Assembly (NCBI GenBank): GCA_015655535.1
Contig: JAATEW010000414.1
Coordinates: forward strand, 1 to 25,489
From: Hyphomicrobiales bacterium
GTDB taxonomy: Bacteria; Pseudomonadota; Alphaproteobacteria; Rhizobiales; Beijerinckiaceae
Direction of reading: 5' to 3'
Length of the DNA: 25,489 nt
Shown here: positions 14,787 to 22,681 of the stretch, piece by piece
Position numbering within the stretch: position 1 is the stretch's first letter
Layout: the number at the start of each line of letters is the position of its first letter
The notes under the pieces: model-generated
Databases searched by the model: none
What the model was told of the DNA's origin: nothing
Seen by the model: only the letters and a program-made list of their open reading frames with translations
Position numbers and translations under genes: made by a program

Positions 14787-17330
14787 ATGATGGACGAACT
14801 CCTCAATGATTTTTTGGTGGAAACGGCGGAACATATCGATGCCGCCGGCACGCAACTCGTCCTTTTCGAAAGAAATCCCAGCGATAAAAGCATTATTGCC
14901 AGCATTTTCCGGCTGCTGCACACGATCAAGGGCACCTGCGGCTTTCTCGGCCTGACGCGCCTTGAGCTTCTGACCCATGCGGCGGAAGCCCTCATCAGCC
15001 GCCTGCGCGAAGGCGTGCCTGCGACCTCGGAAATGGTCTCCTTGATTCTCGAGGCCGTCGATCGGGTCAAATATATTTTGAACGAATTGGAAGCGCATGC
15101 CCGCGAGCCGGGCGGAGACGACGCCGATCTTATCGAGTCGCTCGAAGCGCAGATCGCACGGTCTTACACGGATGGCAGCGAAGCCGAGATCGTTTCGCGG
15201 CTCGAAAAGGCAGCGAGGCCTGTTCCAGAGCCAATTCCGGCGCAGGCTGCCGGCACGCCGGTCGAGGCACCGTCGCGGCGAACCGAAACGATCCGCGTCG
15301 CCGTCGGCGTGCTCGAGCGCGTCATGCTTCTCGTGTCGGAGCTGGTTCTGACGCGCAATCAGCTCCTGGATTTGAGCCGCCGGCAGGAAGATGAAACGAC
15401 GAAAGCGCCTTTGCAGCGCCTGTCGACCCTGACGACGGATCTGCAGGACACCGTCATGCGCGCCAGGATGCAGCCGATGGGCCGGCTCTTTGCGAGCCTG
15501 CCGCGTCTGGTGCGCGATCTGTCTCTCGAACTCGGGAAAAAGCTCAATCTCGTCACCGACGGCGGCGATACGGAACTCGATCGCCAATTGATCGAATTGA
15601 TCCGTGACCCGCTGACCCATCTTCTGCGCAATTGCGCCGATCATGGCATCGAGCCAGGGCCTGAACGGATCGCGGCCGGCAAGCCCGAGGCGGGGACCAT
15701 CCAGGTCGTGGCGGCGCATGAAGCGGGCTATATCACGATCGAAGTTTCGGACGATGGCCGCGGGCTCGATTTGGCGCGTATCCGCACCAAGGCTTTGATG
15801 CAAGGGCTGGCGACACCGGCGGAACTCGCCTCCATGCCCGATGATGAACTTTGCCGCTTCATCTTCGTGCCGTCCTTTTCGACGGCGGATATTGTCACGA
15901 GCATTTCCGGCCGCGGGATCGGCATGGATGTCGTGCGCGACAATATCGAAGAGATCGGCGGTTCCATCTCCTTGACGACGACGGCCGGCAAGGGAACCCG
16001 CTTCTCGATGAAGATCCCGTTGACCTTGGCAATAGCGCCCGCGCTCATCGTCCAGGCTGGATCGCATCGGTTCGCCTTGCCGCAGCATTCCGTCGTCGAG
16101 GTCGTCGGCATAGGCGACGACAGCCAGCATCAAGTCGAAAGCGTGCGCGGCTGTCTTGTCCTGCGTCTGCGCGACGAGGTCTTGCCGCTCCTCGACCTCG
16201 AAGTGATGCTCGGCATCGCCGATGACGCGGCGGAGGTGGTGCTTGAACGGCGTGCCGTCGTCATGCGCGTCGGAGCGCATGCGTTCGGCGTGATGGTTGA
16301 TGCTGTCGCCGACGTCCAGGAAGTGGTCGTCAAACCGCTTGGCGCCTCGCTGGCCCATCTCGCGGTCTTTTCGGGCCATACGATTCTGGGTGATGGATCG
16401 GTCGTCTTGATCCTCGATCCGGCCGGATTGGCGGCAGGTCTCGGCCTCGTTCAATCGAACGATTACACCGTCGTGCCCGCGATCGAGGCGCCGGTCGCGC
16501 CCAAGGGGATTCGCCTGGTTCTCTTCAGAGCTGGACATGGTTCCGTCAAAGCGATTCCGCTTTCGCTCATCGCGCGGATCGAGGTGGTGGCCACGGCCTC
16601 GCTCGAACGAAGCGACGACATGTTCGTCATGCAGCACCGCGGGCAGTTGATGCTGCTGCTTCCGGTCGGCAACGTAGAGTTCGCGGCCGAGCATCCGGTT
16701 CTAGTGCTCGGCGTCGGCGGCGAAAACATGGGGCTTATCGTCGAGGAAATTCTCGATATCGTGGAAGAGCCTTTGGATCTCGAAATCGCCAGCTCCACGC
16801 CGGGCGTGATCGGCTCGGCCCGCGTCCGCGACACGATCGTCGAGATTCTCGACGTCGCGCATTTCATGCGCATCGCCCGGCCGAATGCCTTCGCCCGGGC
16901 CTTCACGAAACGCTTTCAAGTCCTGCTCGTCGACGACAAGCCGTTCTTCAGAGATATGCTGTCGCCGGTTTTGAGCGCCGCGGGCTATCAGGTCACGACC
17001 GCGGAATCGGGTCACGACGCTTTGAATCTCTTTATCAAGGGCCGTGGTTTCGACGCGGTCATCACCGATCTCGATATGCCGGATATGAGCGGCTATGCGC
17101 TTGCAAGCGCGCTTGCCGGCGATCCGCGCCATGCCCAAATTCCTGTGCTCGCGCTCGCGGCGCACGCATCGCCGGCGATCGAACAGGCCGCGGCCGTCAG
17201 CGGCATGCGCGGCGTGGTCGGGAAATTCGACCGCGCGGCGCTGTTGCAGGCACTCGAAAAGATTCTCGATATCCGGGAACTCGGAGGACATGATCTCGAA
17301 GCGCGGATCATGGGAGGTTTGGCTGCATGA
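14787..17330 (+). CDS. cheA: Chemotaxis-type hybrid histidine kinase CheA with C-terminal receiver
   Basis: 847 residues from the first ATG of an ATG-ATG pair; homologues often start MDELL, i.e. at the second. The frame is open back to 14604, inside chpT, but that part is unlikely to be translated. Domains: Hpt at 1-105 with phospho-His45 (LLHTIKGTCGF); a Pro/Ala linker of about 65 residues instead of a P2 domain; dimerisation at about 172-230; ATPase with N-box Asn282, G1 at 322-326 (DDGRG) and G2 at 375-379 (GRGIG); a CheW-like domain at about 415-545; a second CheW-like domain at about 565-690; and a receiver at 711-830 with Asp716/717, phospho-acceptor Asp761 and Lys813. The usual receiver Thr/Ser is Ala791. 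It overlaps cheW by 4 bp. Confidence 0.95.
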   Translation: MMDELLNDFLVETAEHIDAAGTQLVLFERNPSDKSIIASIFRLLHTIKGTCGFLGLTRLELLTHAAEALISRLREGVPATSEMVSLILEAVDRVKYILNELEAHAREPGGDDADLIESLEAQIARSYTDGSEAEIVSRLEKAARPVPEPIPAQAAGTPVEAPSRRTETIRVAVGVLERVMLLVSELVLTRNQLLDLSRRQEDETTKAPLQRLSTLTTDLQDTVMRARMQPMGRLFASLPRLVRDLSLELGKKLNLVTDGGDTELDRQLIELIRDPLTHLLRNCADHGIEPGPERIAAGKPEAGTIQVVAAHEAGYITIEVSDDGRGLDLARIRTKALMQGLATPAELASMPDDELCRFIFVPSFSTADIVTSISGRGIGMDVVRDNIEEIGGSISLTTTAGKGTRFSMKIPLTLAIAPALIVQAGSHRFALPQHSVVEVVGIGDDSQHQVESVRGCLVLRLRDEVLPLLDLEVMLGIADDAAEVVLERRAVVMRVGAHAFGVMVDAVADVQEVVVKPLGASLAHLAVFSGHTILGDGSVVLILDPAGLAAGLGLVQSNDYTVVPAIEAPVAPKGIRLVLFRAGHGSVKAIPLSLIARIEVVATASLERSDDMFVMQHRGQLMLLLPVGNVEFAAEHPVLVLGVGGENMGLIVEEILDIVEEPLDLEIASSTPGVIGSARVRDTIVEILDVAHFMRIARPNAFARAFTKRFQVLLVDDKPFFRDMLSPVLSAAGYQVTTAESGHDALNLFIKGRGFDAVITDLDMPDMSGYALASALAGDPRHAQIPVLALAAHASPAIEQAAAVSGMRGVVGKFDRAALLQALEKILDIRELGGHDLEARIMGGLAA

Positions 17331-17848
17331 AACCCGCTGACGCGCATTATTACGGATCGGCCGATTCGCATGAGGGGATTCTTCCCGGAACCGAGACTCG
17401 TTGCTTTACGGTCATTGTCGGCGGCGAGACATTCGGTCTGCCGGTCGAAGCCGTTCAAACGATCTTCCGTATCGAAGAGATTACCCCCATTCCACTTGGG
17501 CCCGAGGAAATTCTCGGCCTCGTCAATCTGCGCGGCAAGATCGTGACGGCCGTCAGCCTTCGGCGGCGGCTGCGCATGAGAGAAGAAAAACCCGTGCGGG
17601 GACTTCTTGCGATCGGTATCGAACATCGCAGCGAAAGTTTCGCGCTCGTCGTCGATGAGGTGGGAGACGTGATCGTTCTCGATCCCAAGTCCCGCATTCC
17701 ATTGCCGCCGCATCTCGATCCGCAGAGCATCTCTTTGACCAATGCGGTTTACCGGATCGAGACGGAAATCCTTCCTATCCTCGACATGACATCGGTCTTC
17801 GATTTTCAGCGCCGCGGCGGGTCCAACGAACAAAGCTTCGATAAGTAG
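17327..17848 (+). CDS. cheW: Chemotaxis coupling protein CheW
   Basis: A 173-residue scaffold protein that links CheA to chemoreceptors at the inner membrane. The ATG overlaps the cheA stop (ATGA), so translation is coupled. The CheW core begins near residue 25 (RCFTVIVGGETFGLPVEAVQTI) and includes the typical GLVNLRGKIVTAVSLRRRL and the later FALVVDEVGDVI and ILPILDM segments. The first 24 residues are an extra polar leader, and the last 12 are polar as well. No receptor gene occurs in the window, so its partner must be encoded elsewhere. Confidence 0.94.
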   Translation: MKPADAHYYGSADSHEGILPGTETRCFTVIVGGETFGLPVEAVQTIFRIEEITPIPLGPEEILGLVNLRGKIVTAVSLRRRLRMREEKPVRGLLAIGIEHRSESFALVVDEVGDVIVLDPKSRIPLPPHLDPQSISLTNAVYRIETEILPILDMTSVFDFQRRGGSNEQSFDK

Positions 17849-17865
17849 CCTTCTAGGAGAGTCTG

Positions 17866-18231
17866 TTGAAACAGATATTGGTCGTTGATGATTCTTCCGT
17901 CATCCGGAAGGCAGCCAAGCGCATTCTCGAAGGATTGAGCCTGCAGGCCTGCGAGGCGGGGGACGGTACGGAGGCGCTTGTCCATTGCACGTCGTCGATG
18001 CCCGACGGGATATTGCTCGATTGGAACATGCCGATCATGGATGGTCTGGAGTTTTTGCAGAAGCTTCGCAAATTGCCGGGCGGCTCGAAGCCCAAGGTAA
18101 TTTTCTGCACGACGGAAAATGACGTCGCCCATATAGCGCGAGCTATTCACGCCGGAGCCGACGAATATATCATGAAGCCCTTCGATAAGCAGATCGTGCA
18201 GTCGAAGTTCGAGGAAATCGGCCTTCTTTAA
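17866..18231 (+). CDS. cheY: CheY-like single-domain response regulator
   Basis: A 121-residue stand-alone receiver. All key residues are present: the acidic pair Asp8/Asp9 (VVDDSS), phospho-acceptor Asp52 (LLDWNMP), the Thr pair in FCTTEND, and the Lys in MKPFD. It starts at a TTG with a strong AGGAGA box 5 bp upstream (17855-17860). It lies 17 bp after cheW, in the same operon. It should take phosphate from CheA; whether it acts on a flagellar motor or on another output cannot be told, since no motor genes are nearby. Confidence 0.93.
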   Translation: MKQILVVDDSSVIRKAAKRILEGLSLQACEAGDGTEALVHCTSSMPDGILLDWNMPIMDGLEFLQKLRKLPGGSKPKVIFCTTENDVAHIARAIHAGADEYIMKPFDKQIVQSKFEEIGLL

Positions 18232-18430
18232 TGCCGGAATTTACGCTTTCAAAACATGTTTAAACCATCTCATTGCAGGTCGATTTCATAGATGAACACG
18301 CCATTGGAAGTTTTAATACAGCACGGTTGGGTGGGCGCGGAAGGCGTTTTGCCGTTTTCCATGTCTCCCAAAATTATCCCATCGACGGCGCTCGCTGCGT
18401 TGCCGCGCCCAGTGATCGGAGGATCGCGCC

Positions 18431-19399
18431 ATGTCCTCTGATCTGCAAGAGCTCAAGCAATTTCTGCGTGAGACGAGCGGTCTCACCTTGGATGCCAATA
18501 AAGCCTATCTGATCGAGAGCCGCCTCTCGCCCTTGATGCGCCGCGCGGGCATCGCCAATCTCTCGGAGCTTTTGAAATCCATCAAAAGCGGGAAGGATGC
18601 GAGCCTGAAGCAAAATGTCATCGATGCGATGATGACGAATGAGACTTTCTTTTTCCGGGACCGCGCGCCCTTCGATAATTTCCGCAACGCCATCCTGCCG
18701 AAATTGATGGAAGCACGGCAGGAGGAACGGCGCATCAGGATCTGGTGCGCGGCGGCCTCGACTGGCCAGGAGCCTTATTCCCTCGCGATGATTCTCGATG
18801 AGGAGATGAAGAAGCTTGCCGGCTGGAACATCGAGATCCTGGCGACCGATCTTTCAAGCACCGCCATCGCGACGGCGCGCGCCGGGCGCTACACGCAGTT
18901 CGAGGTTCAACGCGGTCTGCCGATCACGCATCTCTTGCGCTATTTCCGCAACGAGGCTGACAGCTGGAGAATCAATGAATATTTGCGCGCCAGAATCCAG
19001 TTCGAGGAGTTCAATCTCCTGTCGGATTTCCGGGATTTCGGACAATTCGACATTATCTTTTGCCGCAACGTCCTGATCTATTTCGATGTCGAAACCAAAA
19101 AGGATATTTTGCACCGCCTCGGCGGCGCGCTGGCGAAGGATGGTTTTCTGACCATGGGTTCGGCCGAGACCGTCGTCGGTCTTTCGGAGAAACTCATGCC
19201 GCATCCTTCCCTTCGGCTGACCAGTGTCCACCGGCCTGAGCCGATCGTCCAAACCCCAAAACCACCCATCAGCCTTACCGTCCAAAGCCGTCCGCTTATT
19301 CCCGTCCTTCCACGCGAAGCCTCAAGCGCGATCCCGATCGAAAATCCGGTTACTGTAGTCTCCAGCATGGTCCCGAAAAGTTGCAGACTTTTCGGATAG
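18431..19399 (+). CDS. cheR: Chemoreceptor methyltransferase CheR
   Basis: A 322-residue SAM-dependent glutamate O-methyltransferase. The N-terminal CheR domain (about 5-75, LIESRLSPLMRRAG) is followed by the catalytic domain with the SAM motif IRIWCAAASTGQEPYSLAM and FDIIFCRNVLIYFD. A GGAGG box lies 8 bp before the ATG. After about residue 270 comes a Pro-rich, probably disordered tail, longer than in typical CheR. The final residues (roughly MVPKSCRLFG) and the stop are encoded by a palindromic repeat element, so the native C-terminus has probably been replaced or extended. About 200 bp separates it from cheY; no cheB intervenes. Confidence 0.94.
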   Translation: MSSDLQELKQFLRETSGLTLDANKAYLIESRLSPLMRRAGIANLSELLKSIKSGKDASLKQNVIDAMMTNETFFFRDRAPFDNFRNAILPKLMEARQEERRIRIWCAAASTGQEPYSLAMILDEEMKKLAGWNIEILATDLSSTAIATARAGRYTQFEVQRGLPITHLLRYFRNEADSWRINEYLRARIQFEEFNLLSDFRDFGQFDIIFCRNVLIYFDVETKKDILHRLGGALAKDGFLTMGSAETVVGLSEKLMPHPSLRLTSVHRPEPIVQTPKPPISLTVQSRPLIPVLPREASSAIPIENPVTVVSSMVPKSCRLFG

Positions 19400-19454
19400 A
19401 GATCATCCCCTAAAAGCAAATCGGGAAGCCAATGGCTTCCCGATGAATTTCTAA
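19364..19454 (-). repeat. Composite palindromic repeat, copy A (after cheR)
   Basis: Two adjacent hairpins. The first has arms CCGAAAAGT (19373-19381) and ACTTTTCGG (19387-19395), flanked by GCATGGTC and GATCAT. The second is a perfect 10-bp stem, TCGGGAAGCC-AAT-GGCTTCCCGA (19421-19443). Read on the minus strand it starts TTAGAA and has the same layout as copies B and C. It lies between convergent cheR and ctrA. Confidence 0.7.
19421..19443. terminator. Probable bidirectional terminator between cheR and ctrA
   Basis: A 10-bp perfect stem with a 3-base loop. On the minus strand it is followed by TTTGCTTTTA, a better U-tract for ending ctrA transcripts; on the plus strand the tail (TGAATTTCT) is weak. 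It forms part of repeat copy A. Confidence 0.6.
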
Positions 19455-19479
19455 GGATCGATATGAGATCAGGCCGGCA

Positions 19480-20181
19480 TCAAGCGATGCTGCGTTCCTC
19501 TTCATCGCCCGGCTCGCGCAGCACATAACCGCGGCCCCAGACGGTTTCGATATAATTGCGGCCGTTGCTCGCATTGGCGAGTTTCTTGCGCAATTTGCAG
19601 ATGAACACGTCGATGATCTTGAGTTCCGGTTCGTCCATGCCGCCGTAGAGGTGGTTGAGGAACATTTCCTTGGTGAGCGTCGTGCCCTTGCGAAGCGAAA
19701 GCAACTCCAGCATCTGATATTCTTTGCCGGTGAGATGCACGCGGGCGCCGGAGACTTCCACCGTCTTTTGATCGAGATTGACGATCAGATCGCCGGTTGC
19801 GATGACCGATTGCGCATGGCCTTTGGAGCGGCGCACGATGGCGTGGATGCGGGCGACGAGCTCGTCCTTGTGAAACGGTTTCGTCAGATAGTCGTCGGCT
19901 CCGAAACCGAGCCCCTTGACCTTGTCCTCGATGCCGGCAAGGCCCGAGAGGATGAGGATCGGCGTCTTGACCTTCGCGACCCGGAGGTTGCGAAGAACTT
20001 CATAGCCGGACATGTCGGGAAGGTTCAGGTCGAGAAGGATGATATCGTAATCGTAAAGCTTACCGAGATCGATTCCCTCTTCGCCGAGATCCGTCGTATA
20101 GACGTTGAAATTCTCGGACTTGAGCATCAGTTCGATGCTTTGTGCCGTGGCGCTGTCGTCTTCAATCAGTAGCACGCGCAT
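19480..20181 (-). CDS. ctrA: Cell-cycle response regulator CtrA
   Basis: A 233-residue OmpR-family response regulator. The receiver domain (1-120) has Glu7/Asp8/Asp9, phospho-acceptor Asp51 (ILLDLNLPDMSG), and the Thr/Ser (LILSG) and Lys (LTKPFH) positions. The C-terminal winged helix (130-225) carries VHLTGKEYQMLELLSLRKGTTLTKEMFLNHLYGG and KIIDVFICKLRKKLA, nearly invariant in alphaproteobacterial CtrA, which binds TTAA-N7-TTAA. The protein ends IA, close to the Ala-Ala-type C-terminal degron of Caulobacter CtrA. A GGTGGGGA sequence serves as the ribosome-binding site. It is convergent with cheR and divergent from fliJ. ChpT upstream and SciP downstream complete the local circuit. Confidence 0.97.
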   Translation of the reverse strand: MRVLLIEDDSATAQSIELMLKSENFNVYTTDLGEEGIDLGKLYDYDIILLDLNLPDMSGYEVLRNLRVAKVKTPILILSGLAGIEDKVKGLGFGADDYLTKPFHKDELVARIHAIVRRSKGHAQSVIATGDLIVNLDQKTVEVSGARVHLTGKEYQMLELLSLRKGTTLTKEMFLNHLYGGMDEPELKIIDVFICKLRKKLANASNGRNYIETVWGRGYVLREPGDEEERSIA

Positions 20182-20702
20182 GTAAGGTCCCCACCTTTGC
20201 CCCGCCGGCTGCCCTAATGGCGTTAAACCCTTGTACAGATTACCGCGAGACCCCCGCAGAGTGCCGCGGTACGGAGAGCGGAAGAACGAATTTCGTAACC
20301 ATAATGCGCATTGGTTAACAATTCATTCTAGCCATGGGCTTTCCTCTTTGATCCGGTTGGCATTTACCGGCCCAGCTGAACGATTCCCACGCAAGCCCAG
20401 GCGGAGCTTTGCGGGAGGCTCCTTATGCGGCATCCCGCCAGCAAAGCCAGGTCTGACCAAGCAATGAAAGCTGCGCCGTTGAAGGCGGCGAGAGAATGTC
20501 AGGTAAGTCAGGTTCGGCCGAGGCCACGCTTGCGAATCAGTCTCTCATCTTACACCGGCAGGGCTGATCCCAAGCTGATTTCATCAGACAGGATCGAAGG
20601 TAAGAAAGCAGCAACTTCAAAAGTGCATATTCGCCAAGTCTCGCGGTTAACCCATCGTCCCTATTGAGGTTGAATATCGACCGGCGTCTTGGAGTTTGAA
20701 GA
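20182..20702. other. Long intergenic region between divergent ctrA and fliJ
   Basis: About 520 bp without a convincing gene. It holds GTAACCA (20295-20301) facing TGGTTAAC (20312-20319) around the palindrome ATGCGCAT. TTAA-CAATTCA-TTCT (20315-20329) matches the CtrA consensus at 6 of 8 bases. There are two GANTC sites (20382-20386 and 20534-20538), the target of the CcrM methyltransferase. A small hairpin (CTGAT-TTC-ATCAG) and a GGAG box at 20690 lie in the fliJ leader. These fit a CtrA- and methylation-controlled ctrA promoter, by analogy with Caulobacter. Confidence 0.5.
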
Positions 20703-21104
20703 ATGAAGTCGCGAGATACACTTGTGCGCCTCAAGCGCTTCCACGTCGAAGAAAAGCGCCGCCGCGTTTTGCAGATCGAAACGATGATCGGCGAATTTGC
20801 CCGGATGGCCGGCGATCTCGATCGCGAAATCGCCGTCGAAGAGCAGCGCGCCGGCATCGTGGACATGACCCATTTCGCTTATCCGACCTATGCGCGTGCC
20901 GCCCGCGCCCGCCGCGACAATCTCCTGCGCTCGGCCGATGAACTGAAAGGCCAGCTCGACGAAGCCCGTTTCCATCTGGAGGAAGCGGCGGCCGACCTCG
21001 CGAAAGAGCAAAGCCTCGAAGTGCGCGAAAAAATCTCCGATCGCCTAAGCGATCTGGCCGGGCCAGATCTGAGCCTTGGCGGGTTGCGCGCCGTTCAAGC
21101 CTGA
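20703..21104 (+). CDS. fliJ: Flagellar export chaperone FliJ (rhizobial type)
   Basis: A 133-residue helical protein. The start KSRDTLVRLKRFHVEEKRRRVLQIETMI and the central HFAYPTYARAARARRDNLL are typical of FliJ in Hyphomicrobiales. FliJ forms a coiled coil that sits in the FliI ATPase ring of the flagellar export apparatus. Its usual partner fliI is not adjacent: the 520 bp upstream are non-coding and the gene beyond is ctrA. No other flagellar gene is in the window. A 12-bp hairpin follows 34 bp after the stop. Confidence 0.83.
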   Translation: MKSRDTLVRLKRFHVEEKRRRVLQIETMIGEFARMAGDLDREIAVEEQRAGIVDMTHFAYPTYARAARARRDNLLRSADELKGQLDEARFHLEEAAADLAKEQSLEVREKISDRLSDLAGPDLSLGGLRAVQA

Positions 21105-21478
21105 GCGCTTTGAGTCTCACACAAGACACCTGAGCCCGGTGTCTTTCGGAAGGGTTCATCCGAAAGACACATAAGGCCTTTAGCGAAAGGGCCGCACATT
21201 TGCTCGTGGCCTTGATTCGGGATTTCGCGGTTGATGTGCTAACGCGGCTTTCGAGCTGCTGCCCCGCCCTTTCGTCCCGCTTGATCCTCACATCCGTTCG
21301 GGGAGGGCATGACTTCGAGCCTGACAGGCCTGGCCGCTTGCCGGGTTTTCGCGCGATGCTGGCCGGTCCTTGAATTAGCTTTAATAAAACACATAAAAAC
21401 AAAGGGATAGAGTGTTTTCACGATTACGTGTAATCTACTCGTGCTGCCGGTCAATGGCTTCGACCCGACGAAAGATCG
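21105..21478. other. Intergenic region with stacked hairpins after fliJ
   Basis: About 370 bp without a convincing gene. The first part holds three inverted repeats (at 21125-21143, 21139-21170, and around 21176-21195). The last 120 bp are AT-richer and hold GATTAC-GT-GTAATC (21422-21435), about 45 bp before the next gene, where its promoter should lie. Confidence 0.5.
21139..21170 (+). terminator. Hairpin, probable terminator of fliJ
   Basis: A 12-bp perfect stem (arms GTGTCTTTCGGA and TCCGAAAGACAC) with an 8-base loop. There is no T-run after it, so intrinsic termination is uncertain. Its 5' arm can also pair with an upstream GACACC (21125-21130). Confidence 0.4.
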
Positions 21479-22513
21479 ATGAGACGTTATCTTGAGTTAT
21501 TCTGGCCCTTTATCGGGCTTGTCGCGGTCGCTGTGTCGGCTTGGTTTCTGTATCGCGAATTTCAGGGCGAATCGGTCGGCCATCAGGTCTGGGCCGAACT
21601 CAAGGCCTTGACCCTGAAGCAATATGCCTTGGCGATCCTATCGACGCTTGTCGCCTATGTGGCGCTCGCTTGGTATGACCGGATCGCGCTGCTGCATCTG
21701 GGCGTTCGCCACATATCCTGGATTTTCGTCGGGCTCTGTTCGTTCACGACCTATGCGCTTGCTCATAATATCGGCGCGTCGGTCGTCTCCGGCGCCATGG
21801 TGCGCTACCGCGCCTATACGTCGAAAGGGCTGAGCGCGGCCCAGATCGCCGTACTTGTCGCGCTCTGCTCGCTGACCTTTGGCCTCGGCACGATTCTGCT
21901 CGGCGGCCTTGTCTTGATCATCGAGCCGGAACGCTTGAGGCGCCTTGGCGGCATATTGCCGGGCCTTCTGACGGACCCCCATTCGGCGCGGGTGATCGGC
22001 GCGATTTTTCTGGCCGCGGTCGCAATTTATATCCTGGGTTCGGTGTTCCGGTTGAAGCCTTTGGTCATCGGTGGCTTCCGGGTCGAATATCCGCGTCCGG
22101 GCATTACGGTCCGGCAGTTGATCGCAGCGCCGATGGAGTTGATCGGCGCGGCCGGCATTATTTATTTCGCCCTGCCGGAAGTCGGCAATCCGGGCTTTCT
22201 GGTCATTTTGGGGATTTTTCTGGCGTCGTTTTCCGCGGCGCTGGTGTCGAATGCGCCGGGCGGCCTTGGTGTCTTCGAGCTTTTGTTTTTGAAGGCTTTG
22301 CCAGCGCTGCCCCAGATCAAGGTCTTGACGGCCTTGCTGGTCTTCCGGCTTTTCTATCTTTTGATCCCGCTCGCCATCGCGATCGTGATCGTCATCCTCT
22401 TCGAACGCCGCAAATTGGATGAGGCGCTGCACCGCAAAGAGGCCGAGGGGCGCGAAGCGCTTGCCTGCGAGGGCGATGGAAAAGCCATCGCGCCCGAGAA
22501 CGCCAGTCTCTAA
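21479..22513 (+). CDS. YbhN/MprF-type integral membrane protein (lysylphosphatidylglycerol synthase TM family)
   Basis: A 344-residue polytopic membrane protein with about eight hydrophobic segments, near residues 8-25, 48-66, 81-100, 118-146, 171-189, 214-230, 235-256 and 285-310, and a charged cytoplasmic tail. The segment SNAPGGLGVFELLFLKALP matches the conserved NxPGGxGxxE motif of the UPF0104/YbhN family, which shares the flippase half of MprF. It lacks the MprF synthase domain, so it may move a lipid rather than make lysyl-phosphatidylglycerol. Nearby pmtA also concerns phospholipids, but it is 2 kb away. A palindrome upstream may be an operator. Confidence 0.85.
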   Translation: MRRYLELFWPFIGLVAVAVSAWFLYREFQGESVGHQVWAELKALTLKQYALAILSTLVAYVALAWYDRIALLHLGVRHISWIFVGLCSFTTYALAHNIGASVVSGAMVRYRAYTSKGLSAAQIAVLVALCSLTFGLGTILLGGLVLIIEPERLRRLGGILPGLLTDPHSARVIGAIFLAAVAIYILGSVFRLKPLVIGGFRVEYPRPGITVRQLIAAPMELIGAAGIIYFALPEVGNPGFLVILGIFLASFSAALVSNAPGGLGVFELLFLKALPALPQIKVLTALLVFRLFYLLIPLAIAIVIVILFERRKLDEALHRKEAEGREALACEGDGKAIAPENASL

Positions 22514-22538
22514 TGAATAAGACGGCTCTTATTAAGAT

Positions 22539-22578
22539 GGCTCTTGGCCCAAATGCCCGACTGGGTCCAAGATGAGCC
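22539..22578 (+). terminator. Hairpin after the YbhN-like gene
   Basis: GGCTC pairs with GAGCC and, inside it, CTTGG-CCCA pairs with TGGGTCCAAG (one bulged base). It starts 26 bp after the stop. No clear T-run follows, so termination is only suggested. Confidence 0.35.
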
Positions 22579-22582
22579 GGCT

Positions 22583-22681
22583 GTTTAGAACGTGACCGCT
22601 TTGAATTAGACAGTCGTCACGTTCTAATCTTCAGTCTGGCGCATGATCTATCCTGAAAGCCCGAGGCTTTTGGACCATGTC
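22583..22681 (+). repeat. Composite palindromic repeat, copy B (between YbhN-like gene and sciP)
   Basis: Hairpin 1 has perfect 12-bp arms TTAGAACGTGAC (22585-22596) and GTCACGTTCTAA (22616-22627). Hairpin 2 follows at 22641-22680, beginning GCATGATCTATCC and ending GGACCATG, and aligns with the minus strand of copy A with few differences. It lies between convergent genes and ends at the sciP stop codon. Confidence 0.7.

Noticed and set aside
14727..16694. 655-codon open frame on the minus strand
   Set aside because: Lies wholly antisense to cheA, whose domains are unmistakable; its translation is Arg/Asp/His-rich with no domain pattern, typical of a shadow in GC-rich DNA.
18292..18441. 49-codon frame between cheY and cheR, possible cheB remnant
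   Set aside because: No ribosome-binding site, no CheB active-site motif, overlaps the cheR start; too short to support.
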